Source: an uncultured Bacteroidales bacterium
GTDB lineage: Bacteria; Bacteroidota; Bacteroidia; Bacteroidales; P3
Reading direction: 5' to 3'
DNA length: 5,377 nucleotides
Assembly (NCBI GenBank): GCA_947174375.1
Contig: CAMWIS010000110.1
Coordinates: forward strand, 1 to 5,377
Each line of letters opens with the position of its first letter. The stretch's first letter is position 1. The notes below the pieces were generated by a model. That model made no database searches and was not told where the DNA came from. It saw only the letters and a list, made by a program, of their open reading frames with translations. Shown here piece after piece: positions 1-5,377 of this stretch. The position numbers were made by a program, and so were the translations under genes.

Positions 1-552
1 GCCGTATGGTGGATCCGCCAGTCCATCCTGCAGGCCTTGGCCGAACAGTCGCGTATCGTGCGTCTGCCGCTCAACCAGGTGGGCTCGCTGAACAAAATCA
101 AGAAGGAGGCCTCGCGCCTGGAACAGCTCTACGAGCGTCCGCCTTCACTCGACGAATTGGCCGAGTCGCTGGAGATGCCGAAGGAGAAAATAGCGGAGGT
201 GCTGAACATCACCACGCGCTATGTCTCGATGGACGCGCCCTTGGTGCAGGACGAGGAGACGAACTTTATCGACGTCTTTATCCCCGACGACGCGCCGACC
301 ACCGACCAGTCGCTGATGAAGGAGTCGCTCTCGCGTGAAATCGAACGCGCCCTCTCGGCGTTGACCGACAAGGAACGCGACGTCATCAACCTGTTCTACG
401 GCATCGGCGGCCACCACGGCCTGACGTTGGACGAAATAGCGGCCAAATTCGACCTGACGCGCGAACGGGTCCGCCAGATTAAGGAGAAGGCCATCCGCCG
501 GCTCAAAAATTCTTCGCGCAGCAGACATTTGAAAACCTTTTTAGGGGAGTAA
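1..552 (+). CDS. rpoD: Primary (housekeeping) sigma-70 factor, 3' part; 5' end lies outside the window
   Basis: The reading frame is open from base 1, giving 183 residues to the TAA at 550-552. The protein confers promoter recognition on RNA polymerase. The visible part begins inside region 2.4, the -10-element recognition helix (AVWWIRQSILQALAEQSRIV). Region 3 follows at about residues 25-68, then a region 3.2 'sigma finger' at about 74-104 containing DVFIPDDAPTTD. Region 4.1 carries LTDKERDVINLFYGIG, and the region 4.2 helix-turn-helix lies at about 140-164 (LTLDEIAAKFDLTRERVRQIKEK), which contacts the -35/-33 element. The WWIRQSI and TRERVRQIKEKAIRRL motifs mark a primary sigma rather than an ECF sigma. 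Bacteroidetes primary sigmas are short (about 285-290 aa), so roughly 100 N-terminal residues are probably missing because of the window edge. A TTG at 37 could be mistaken for a start, but it lies within conserved region 2.4. The gene ends 5 bp before pyrG, consistent with co-transcription. Confidence 0.95.
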   Translation, partial: AVWWIRQSILQALAEQSRIVRLPLNQVGSLNKIKKEASRLEQLYERPPSLDELAESLEMPKEKIAEVLNITTRYVSMDAPLVQDEETNFIDVFIPDDAPTTDQSLMKESLSREIERALSALTDKERDVINLFYGIGGHHGLTLDEIAAKFDLTRERVRQIKEKAIRRLKNSSRSRHLKTFLGE

Positions 553-557
553 GGGCT

Positions 558-2702
558 ATGAGAAAGAAACAAAAACAGACGAAATTCATCTTCGTGACGG
601 GCGGCGTGGCGTCGTCGCTGGGGAAAGGCATCATTTCCGCTTCTTTGGCGCGGCTGCTGTTGAGCCGTGGCTTCAAGGTCACGATTCAGAAACTGGATCC
701 CTACATCAATATCGACCCGGGCACGCTCAACCCTTACGAACACGGCGAATGCTACGTGACCGAAGACGGCGCGGAAACCGACCTCGACCTCGGCCACTAC
801 GAACGCTTCACCAACGTGCGTACCTCGCGCGCCAACAACGTGACGACGGGTAAAATCTACCAGTCGGTCATTGAAAAGGAACGCCGCGGCGAATATTTGG
901 GCGGCACCGTGCAGGTGATTCCGCATATCACGGACGAAATCAAACGGCGCATCCTGCTCGTGGCCGAAAAGTCGAACTACGACTTCGTGATTACCGAAAT
1001 AGGCGGCACCGTGGGCGACATCGAATCGTTGCCCTACATTGAAGCGGTCCGTCAGTTGAAATGGGAGATGAAGAACGAGACCGCCGTCGTGCACCTGACG
1101 TACGTGCCGTTCTTAGCGGCGGCCGGCGAGCTGAAGACGAAGCCGACCCAGCACTCGGTGAAGGCCATGCAGGAATTGGGCGTGCAGCCCGACATCATCG
1201 TCTGCCGCACCGAAAAGCACCTGAGCGACAACGTTAAACGCAAGGTGGCGCTGTTCTGCAACGTGAGCCCCAACCGCGTGATGCAGAGCATCGACGCGCA
1301 GAGCATCTACGAAGTGCCCGTGTTGATGCAGAAAGAAGGGCTCGACCACGAAATCCTGTCGATTTTCCAATACCCGACGGCGCAGAAAGCGGACTTGAAA
1401 TCGTGGAACGCGTTCCTGCAACAGCTGCACAACCCCAAGAAAGAGGTGGAAATAGCGTTGGTGGGCAAATACGCGGAACTGAAGGACGCGTACAAGTCCA
1501 TCTACGAATCGTTTATCCATGCGGGCGTGACGCATTCGTGCAAGGTGAAGGTTCGCACGGTGCATTCGGAACAGATTACGGAAGCCACCGTGGGCACGTT
1601 GCTCAAAGGCTGCCAGGGTATTTTGGTGGCGCCGGGCTTCGGGATGCGCGGCATCAACGGTAAAATCGAAGCCATCCGCTATGCGCGTGAGAAGAAAATC
1701 CCGTTCTTGGGCATCTGCCTCGGTATGCAGTGCTGCGTGGTGGAATTCGCACGCCACGTCTTAGGCTGGGAGGACGCGCATTCGGCCGAAATGGACGCGC
1801 TGACAACGCATCCGGTCATCCACCTGATGGAGAGTCAGAAGAGTTTGGCCAAGATGGGCGGCACGATGCGCCTGGGCGCCTACCCCTGCACCGTGAAGAA
1901 AGGCTCGCTGCTGTATAAGGCCTACCGCCGCAGCGAAATCAGCGAACGCCACCGCCACCGCTACGAATTCAACAACGCCTACCGCGCCGACTTCGAAGCG
2001 GCGGGCTTGCAGTGTGTGGGCGTCTATAAGAAAGACGACGTGGAACTGGTGGAAGCCGTCACGCTGTCGGGCCGCGTGCACCCGTTCTTCCTCGGCGTGC
2101 AGTTCCACCCCGAATACAAGAGTACGGTGGAGAACCCGCACCCGCTGTTCTGCGCGTTCGTGAAAGCGGCCATCGAACGGCAGGAATTTGAAACCGCCAC
2201 GATTTACGCGGCCGGCAACAAGAAGGACATCCTCGCGCAGAGCGAACGCTACGGCATCGACCTCAAATCGCTGAAATCGAACGGCAAACGCGGCCGTCCG
2301 ATTGACTTTGAACGGATGCTGAAAGCGGACGAGACCGAGAAGCCTCAACGGAAACGCAAGCCGGGACGCCCCCGCAAACGGGTACGGACGAAAGCCAAAT
2401 TAGCGGCGGCGCAATTGGCGGCCGCGGGCGTGAAACGGCGTCCGGGACGTCCGCGCAAGGGCGAGACGGTGGCCGAACTGATTGCGGCGGCCCAACAGGC
2501 GGGCACGCCGGCCAAACGCGGCCGCAAGCCCAAGGCCGCCAAGACGGCGGACACGCCCAAACGGCGTCCGGGGCGGCCACGCAAGGAGGAGGCCGTAAAA
2601 CCGGCGGCGAAACGCGGCCGCAAGCCCAAAACCCAACCCAAGCGCGTGCGGAAGGCCCAGGAGGCCTTGGCGGCACGGAAGCCCAAAAAGAAAGTAAAAT
2701 AG
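558..2702 (+). CDS. pyrG: CTP synthase with a long basic AT-hook-like C-terminal tail
   Basis: This 714-aa protein is a cytosolic CTP synthase, which makes CTP from UTP, ATP and glutamine, the last step of de novo pyrimidine nucleotide synthesis. The N-terminal synthase domain (about 8-275) has the P-loop TGGVASSLGKG (14-24, K23), K45, DLDLGHYERF (75-84, Mg ligand D77), EIGGTVGDIES (147-157) and KTKPTQ (193-198). The class I glutaminase domain (about 296-543) has the oxyanion loop APGFG (358-362), nucleophile C387 in LGICLGMQ, GGTMRLG (434-440), ERHRHRYE (463-470) and the H517/E519 pair in QFHPE. All catalytic residues match the positions known from E. coli PyrG. Family members are usually about 530-550 aa, so residues after about 543 are extra: a linker (544-596) and a Lys/Arg-rich repeat tail (597-714). 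The frame runs unbroken from the glutaminase domain into the tail. The ATG at 558 is the natural start, just upstream of the conserved FIFVTGG. No promoter is evident in the 5-bp gap after the sigma gene. Confidence 0.97.
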   Translation: MRKKQKQTKFIFVTGGVASSLGKGIISASLARLLLSRGFKVTIQKLDPYINIDPGTLNPYEHGECYVTEDGAETDLDLGHYERFTNVRTSRANNVTTGKIYQSVIEKERRGEYLGGTVQVIPHITDEIKRRILLVAEKSNYDFVITEIGGTVGDIESLPYIEAVRQLKWEMKNETAVVHLTYVPFLAAAGELKTKPTQHSVKAMQELGVQPDIIVCRTEKHLSDNVKRKVALFCNVSPNRVMQSIDAQSIYEVPVLMQKEGLDHEILSIFQYPTAQKADLKSWNAFLQQLHNPKKEVEIALVGKYAELKDAYKSIYESFIHAGVTHSCKVKVRTVHSEQITEATVGTLLKGCQGILVAPGFGMRGINGKIEAIRYAREKKIPFLGICLGMQCCVVEFARHVLGWEDAHSAEMDALTTHPVIHLMESQKSLAKMGGTMRLGAYPCTVKKGSLLYKAYRRSEISERHRHRYEFNNAYRADFEAAGLQCVGVYKKDDVELVEAVTLSGRVHPFFLGVQFHPEYKSTVENPHPLFCAFVKAAIERQEFETATIYAAGNKKDILAQSERYGIDLKSLKSNGKRGRPIDFERMLKADETEKPQRKRKPGRPRKRVRTKAKLAAAQLAAAGVKRRPGRPRKGETVAELIAAAQQAGTPAKRGRKPKAAKTADTPKRRPGRPRKEEAVKPAAKRGRKPKTQPKRVRKAQEALAARKPKKKVK
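2286..2699 (+). other. AT-hook-like basic tail encoded at the 3' end of pyrG
   Basis: This segment encodes PyrG residues 577-714. It contains KRGRP (577-581), PGRPRK (602-607), PGRPRK (629-634), KRGRKPK (653-659), PGRPRK (671-676) and KRGRKPK (685-691). It ends in KRVRKAQEALAARKPKKKVK (695-714). From residue 597 onward there are 45 Lys/Arg and only 6 Asp/Glu in 118 residues, a net charge near +39. The spacers are Ala-rich (AAAQLAAAG, IAAAQQAG). A GRP core flanked by Arg/Lys is the AT-hook signature; these motifs insert into the minor groove of AT-rich DNA, and several weak hooks in series give useful affinity. The tail is probably disordered. DNA binding is inferred from motif resemblance; RNA, ribosome or another polyanion could be the real partner. 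Confidence 0.85.
2433..2630 (+). repeat. Duplicated two-motif module inside the pyrG tail
   Basis: Two copies of a module built as KRRPGRPRK, spacer, (P)AxKRGRKPK lie in tandem: copy A at 2433-2534 (residues 626-659) and copy B at 2559-2630 (residues 668-691). Copy B has a spacer 10 residues shorter. At DNA level the 27-base KRRPGRPRK segments (2433-2459 and 2559-2585) differ at 3 positions, all synonymous third bases. The 21-base KRGRKPK segments (2514-2534 and 2610-2630) differ at one synonymous base. A diverged half-copy, KRKPGRPRK, precedes them at 2352-2378. This points to growth by internal duplication with the protein sequence maintained afterwards. Confidence 0.85.
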
Positions 2703-2718
2703 AAAGGAAACGATTGTC
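2703..2718 (+). promoter_or_regulatory. A-rich leader of asnS with an AGGA element
   Basis: The 16-bp gap between the pyrG stop and the asnS ATG reads AAAGGAAACGATTGTC. The AGGA at 2705-2708 sits 10 nt before the ATG at 2719 and could act as a weak Shine-Dalgarno element. Bacteroidetes generally rely little on Shine-Dalgarno pairing and favour A-rich upstream sequence, and this leader offers both. There is no room here for a separate promoter, which supports read-through from pyrG. Confidence 0.4.
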
Positions 2719-4122
2719 ATGTTGACACATACGGAAATAAAGAAACTCATAGGCCTGACCTTGGCCGAGGGCGAGAGCCGCCCCGTGCAGATCAAGGGTT
2801 GGGTAAGAACCAAGCGCGGCAACAAACAGGTGGCGTTCATCGCGCTGAACGACGGCAGCTGCGTGCAGACGATCCAGGTGGTGGCCGACCTCAACGCGCC
2901 GGCCTTCCCCGAGGACTTGATGAAACGCATCACGACCGGCGCCTGCCTCTGCGTCAACGGCCGGTTGGTGCCGTCGATGGGCAAGGGTCAGAGCGTGGAA
3001 ATCCAGGCCGACAGCATCGACGTATTGGGCGAAGCCGACCCGGAAGTCTATCCGTTGCAGAAAAAAGGCCACAGCCTTGAATTCCTGCGCGAAATAGCCC
3101 ACCTGCGGCCCCGCACCAACACGTTCGGCGCCGTGCTGCGCCTGCGGCACGAGATGGCCTACGCCCTGCACACGTTCTATCACGAACGCGGCTTCTACTA
3201 CCTGCATACGCCGCTCATCACGGCCTCCGACTGCGAGGGCGCAGGCGAGATGTTCCAGGTGACGACGCTGCCGCTCAACCAACTGCCGATGAAAGACGGC
3301 AAAATCGACTACAGCCAGGATTTCTTCGGCCGTCAGACGAGTTTGACGGTGTCGGGCCAGCTGGAAGGCGAATTGGGCGCGATGGCGCTGTCGAAAATAT
3401 ATACGTTCGGCCCCACGTTCCGCGCCGAGAACTCCAACACGCCGCGCCACCTGGCCGAGTTTTGGATGAACGAGCCGGAAATGGCGTTCTACGAGATAGA
3501 GGACAACATGGACTTGGCCGAGGAATTCTTGAAATACCTGACGACCTACGCGCTCGAACACTGCGGCGACGACCTGCGCTTCCTCAACGATATGTACGAC
3601 AAGGAGCTCATCAGCCGCCTGGAAGGGGTTTTGAAAACGCGCTTCGAACGGCTGACCTACACGCAGGCCGTCGATATCCTCAAAAGCTCCGGCGCCAAGT
3701 TCGAATTCAAGGTGGACTGGGGCACGGACTTGCAGAGCGAACACGAACGCTACTTAGTGGAAAAGCACTTCAAGCGGCCGGTTATCCTGACCGACTACCC
3801 GAAGGACATCAAGGCGTTCTATATGAAGCAGAACGACGACGGCAAGACGGTGCGCGGCATGGACGTGCTGTTCCCGCAAATCGGCGAAATCATCGGCGGT
3901 TCGCAAAGGGAAGAGAACTTGGATAAACTGCAAAGACGCATTCAGGAACTGCATATCCCGGACAAGGATATGTGGTGGTACCTGGACACGCGCCGGTTCG
4001 GCTCGGCCCCGCACAGCGGCTTCGGCTTGGGCTTCGAACGGCTGCTGTTGTTCATCACGGGCATGACCAACATCCGTGACGTGATTCCCTTCCCGCGTTA
4101 TCCCCAAAACGCGGAGTTTTAA
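2719..4122 (+). CDS. asnS: Asparaginyl-tRNA synthetase
   Basis: This is a 467-aa class IIb aminoacyl-tRNA synthetase, essentially full length for the family (E. coli AsnRS is 466 aa). It attaches asparagine to tRNA-Asn in the cytosol, using ATP. Residues about 20-105 form the N-terminal OB-fold anticodon-binding domain (VQIKGWVRTKRGNKQVAFIALNDGS). The catalytic domain follows. DCEGAGEMF (171-179) and QTSLTVSGQLEGE (206-218) belong to the amino-acid-binding region. Motif 2 (about 228-258) contains FRAENSNTPRHLAEFWMNEPE, with the class II F-R-x-E at 234-237. Motif 3 (GFGLGFER, 434-441) ends in R441, the ATP-binding arginine. The C-terminal NIRDVIPFPRYPQNAEF is a hallmark of AsnRS. RHLAEFWM and the C-terminus separate it from AspRS. 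The ATG at 2719 gives the expected N-terminus. The stop overlaps the next gene's start by one base. Confidence 0.97.
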   Translation: MLTHTEIKKLIGLTLAEGESRPVQIKGWVRTKRGNKQVAFIALNDGSCVQTIQVVADLNAPAFPEDLMKRITTGACLCVNGRLVPSMGKGQSVEIQADSIDVLGEADPEVYPLQKKGHSLEFLREIAHLRPRTNTFGAVLRLRHEMAYALHTFYHERGFYYLHTPLITASDCEGAGEMFQVTTLPLNQLPMKDGKIDYSQDFFGRQTSLTVSGQLEGELGAMALSKIYTFGPTFRAENSNTPRHLAEFWMNEPEMAFYEIEDNMDLAEEFLKYLTTYALEHCGDDLRFLNDMYDKELISRLEGVLKTRFERLTYTQAVDILKSSGAKFEFKVDWGTDLQSEHERYLVEKHFKRPVILTDYPKDIKAFYMKQNDDGKTVRGMDVLFPQIGEIIGGSQREENLDKLQRRIQELHIPDKDMWWYLDTRRFGSAPHSGFGLGFERLLLFITGMTNIRDVIPFPRYPQNAEF

Positions 4123-4127
4123 TGGGG
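4102..4127 (+). promoter_or_regulatory. Possible hairpin spanning the asnS stop and the start of the outer-membrane protein gene
   Basis: CCCCAAAAC (4102-4110) can pair with GTTTT (4116-4120) plus GGGG (4124-4127). This leaves a GCGGA loop (4111-4115) and a 3-nt AAT bulge (4121-4123). The stem would cover the asnS TAA and part of the overlapping ATG. A GGAG (4113-4116) lies 5 nt before the ATG, mostly in the loop. A ribosome finishing asnS would melt the structure, so it could tie translation of the two genes together. It is not a terminator, because no U-tract follows. Much of the sequence is also constrained by the AsnRS C-terminal codons, so the pairing may be coincidental. Confidence 0.25.
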
Positions 4128-5375
4128 TTGACGCGGCTTTTTCATGACGGCAGGCGGGGGCGCGGAGGCGTCCTCTGCCTGCTGTTGTATTTTATGGCGG
4201 CCGGCGCGGGCTACGCGCAGACGGCGGACACGGCGCGGGCGGCGGATCAGCCCAAGAAAAAGTTTAACTTCGCCAAGATTTTCAGCAACACGGCGGGCAG
4301 CGCGGACGACCCAAACTTCAAGCCGCGCAAGGTGGCCTTCGTATTGGGCCCCGGCCTCTACTACACGCCCTCCACGTCGCTGGCCTTTACGTTGGGCGGG
4401 CAGCTGTTCTTCGACGACATGGACAAGCGGCTGACGCATACCGACTTGCCGGCGGACAAGAAAGCCCTGATTGCGGGCCGCCGCTCCAACCTGCTCATAG
4501 GCGCGAACGCTTCCATCCTGAAACAGTTTTCGTTGGAACTTGACCCCGAACTGTATTTCCTCGACCGCCGGCTCATGCTCAAAGGCATCATCTACGGGGG
4601 CTACTGGCCGAGTTGGTTTTGGGGCATAGGCGGCGACACGCCGGACGAAAACAAGGAGACCTACGACGAACTCATCACCACGGCCGACCTGCGGCTGACC
4701 TACGACGTGGGACACGGGGTTTTCCTCGGCGTCGGCGGCCGCTACTTCTTCTATTACGTGCTCTCGGCGACGGAAGGGCTGCTGACCGAGACGACGGTGC
4801 CGGGGCAGGACATCGCCATGGGCGTCGGCCCGATGCTGTCGCTCATCTACGACACGCGCAACGACAACACGCGGCCCCTCAAAGGCGCCCTCATCAGCTT
4901 TGACGCGCTCTACAACACCCCCATCCGCGATTTCAGCGGCCACTACGGCAAGGCGACGATGGACGTGCGCTATTATTTCCATATCCCGCAGGCGAAACAG
5001 AAGATAGACCATGTGATTGCGGTGAACCTTGTGGCGAGCAGCGCCTTAGGCGACGACATCCCGTTTCAGGAACTGCCGCGCATGGCCGACAAACGCTACG
5101 CCCGCGGTATCCTCAAAGACCGCTATATCGACCAACACATGATGGCGCTTCAAGCCGAATACCGCTTTTATTGGAAATGGCTGGGCTTCGCCGTCTTCGG
5201 CTGCGTGGGCGACGTGGGCCCCACGCTGGCGGAGGCCTGGAGCTTCGGCAAATGGACTTACGGCGTGGGCCTGCGTCTCAAACCGTTCACGAGCCTGCCG
5301 TTCACCATCCGCGGCGACATGGGCTTCTACCAGGGCAAGCCCCAGTTCTACGTAGGAATCAACGAGTTGTTTTAG
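4122..5375 (+). CDS. Omp85-superfamily outer-membrane beta-barrel protein without POTRA domains (BamA/TamA-like barrel)
   Basis: This 417-aa protein has an N-terminal signal peptide: basic n-region (HDGRRGRG), hydrophobic core about 16-29, and probable cleavage after GYA at residue 32, leaving Q33 first, as is common in Bacteroidetes. There is no lipobox. A charged periplasmic stretch of about 35 residues (including PKKKFNFAKIF) leads into the barrel at about 67-417. The barrel shows alternating aromatic/hydrophobic strands, the strand motif GPMLSLIYDTRNDNTRPLKG (236-255) typical of bacterial surface antigen barrels, an RG-containing L6-type motif (RYARGILKDRY, 325-335) equivalent to the (V/M)RG(F/Y) of BamA-like barrels, and a terminal phenylalanine. 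About 350 residues is enough for a 16-strand barrel. There is no space for even one POTRA repeat, so it is not BamA or TamA itself. Related short barrels occur in Bacteroidales, where their function is unclear. The ATG overlaps the asnS stop (TAATG), implying translational coupling. The gene is complete, ending 2 bp before the window edge. Confidence 0.85.
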   Translation: MGLTRLFHDGRRGRGGVLCLLLYFMAAGAGYAQTADTARAADQPKKKFNFAKIFSNTAGSADDPNFKPRKVAFVLGPGLYYTPSTSLAFTLGGQLFFDDMDKRLTHTDLPADKKALIAGRRSNLLIGANASILKQFSLELDPELYFLDRRLMLKGIIYGGYWPSWFWGIGGDTPDENKETYDELITTADLRLTYDVGHGVFLGVGGRYFFYYVLSATEGLLTETTVPGQDIAMGVGPMLSLIYDTRNDNTRPLKGALISFDALYNTPIRDFSGHYGKATMDVRYYFHIPQAKQKIDHVIAVNLVASSALGDDIPFQELPRMADKRYARGILKDRYIDQHMMALQAEYRFYWKWLGFAVFGCVGDVGPTLAEAWSFGKWTYGVGLRLKPFTSLPFTIRGDMGFYQGKPQFYVGINELF

Positions 5376-5377
5376 AG

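Noticed and set aside
37..39. TTG at 37 as the true start of the sigma factor gene
   Set aside because: The frame is open upstream to base 1 and already encodes conserved region 2.4 residues (WWIRQSI) before this codon, so the gene is cut by the window edge.
524..531. GACATTTG, one mismatch from the Bacteroidetes -7 promoter consensus TAnnTTTG, 26 bp before the pyrG start, in a locally AT-richer patch
   Set aside because: No TTG-type -33 element is found 19-21 bp upstream. The bases encode the conserved sigma C-terminus (RHLKTFLGE), which explains the AT-rich patch. An internal pyrG promoter here cannot be supported from sequence alone.
543..549. AGGGGAG, 8 nt upstream of the pyrG ATG, as a Shine-Dalgarno site
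   Set aside because: It is a poor match to AGGAGG, is constrained by sigma C-terminal codons, and Shine-Dalgarno use is generally low in Bacteroidetes. The pyrG start is set by protein conservation instead.
2286..2702. The pyrG tail as a separate fused or frameshifted neighbouring gene
   Set aside because: There is no internal stop, no start codon with a sensible leader, and the frame is continuous from the glutaminase domain. Codon choice resembles the rest of pyrG. A C-terminal extension is the simpler reading.
3402..3409. TACGTTCG, one mismatch from TAnnTTTG, inside asnS
   Set aside because: It falls within conserved motif 2 codons, has no correctly spaced -33 element, and has no gene start nearby.
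2263..3744. A 493-residue open frame on the minus strand, overlapping the pyrG tail and most of asnS
   Set aside because: It lies opposite two clearly conserved genes, shows no recognisable domain, and its composition (runs of Pro, Arg, Val, His) is what antisense reading of GC-rich, codon-biased genes produces. Similar spurious minus-strand frames occur across the whole window (for example 396-1094, 1113-1757 and 4119-5012).
4176..4178. Cysteine at residue 19 of the outer-membrane protein as a lipoprotein attachment site
   Set aside because: The preceding residues (GGVL) do not form a lipobox, the cysteine is inside the hydrophobic core, and a standard signal peptidase I site follows at GYA-Q.

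Overview
The window is one dense, co-directional run of four plus-strand coding regions with almost no non-coding DNA. In order they are the 3' part of a primary sigma-70 factor (1-552), a CTP synthase with a very unusual C-terminal tail (558-2702), an asparaginyl-tRNA synthetase (2719-4122) and a POTRA-less Omp85-type outer-membrane beta-barrel (4122-5375). The gaps are 5 bp and 16 bp, followed by a 1-bp TAATG overlap. No intergenic space can hold an ordinary promoter or terminator, so an operon is the simplest reading, with its main promoter probably upstream of the window.

The organism is most likely a GC-rich member of the Bacteroidota, probably order Bacteroidales. The sigma-factor region 2.4-4.2 sequence, the CTP synthase oxyanion-loop form (LVAPGFG), the AsnRS and the short OMP with a signal peptide ending in YAQ all resemble Bacteroidetes family members. 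The base composition and the PyrG substrate-binding segment (TEDGAETDLDLGHYERF) would fit a Rikenellaceae/Alistipes-like lineage. That finer placement is from memory of family sequences and is weak.

Three genes are core information and nucleotide-metabolism functions: promoter recognition, UTP to CTP conversion, and charging of tRNA-Asn. The fourth is an envelope protein. Nothing in the window looks like phage, transposon, CRISPR or recent foreign DNA, and there is no RNA gene.

The feature that stands out is the CTP synthase. Its synthase and glutaminase domains look complete and catalytically intact through about residue 543. They are followed by about 170 extra residues. The last 118 of these contain 45 Lys/Arg against 6 Asp/Glu and repeat AT-hook-like cores: PGRPRK three times and KRGRKPK twice, preceded by one KRGRP. 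This implies a CTP-making enzyme that carries its own DNA- or RNA-binding tail, possibly tethering CTP production to the nucleoid or to transcribing/translating complexes. That role is inference; the tail and its repeats are read directly from the sequence.
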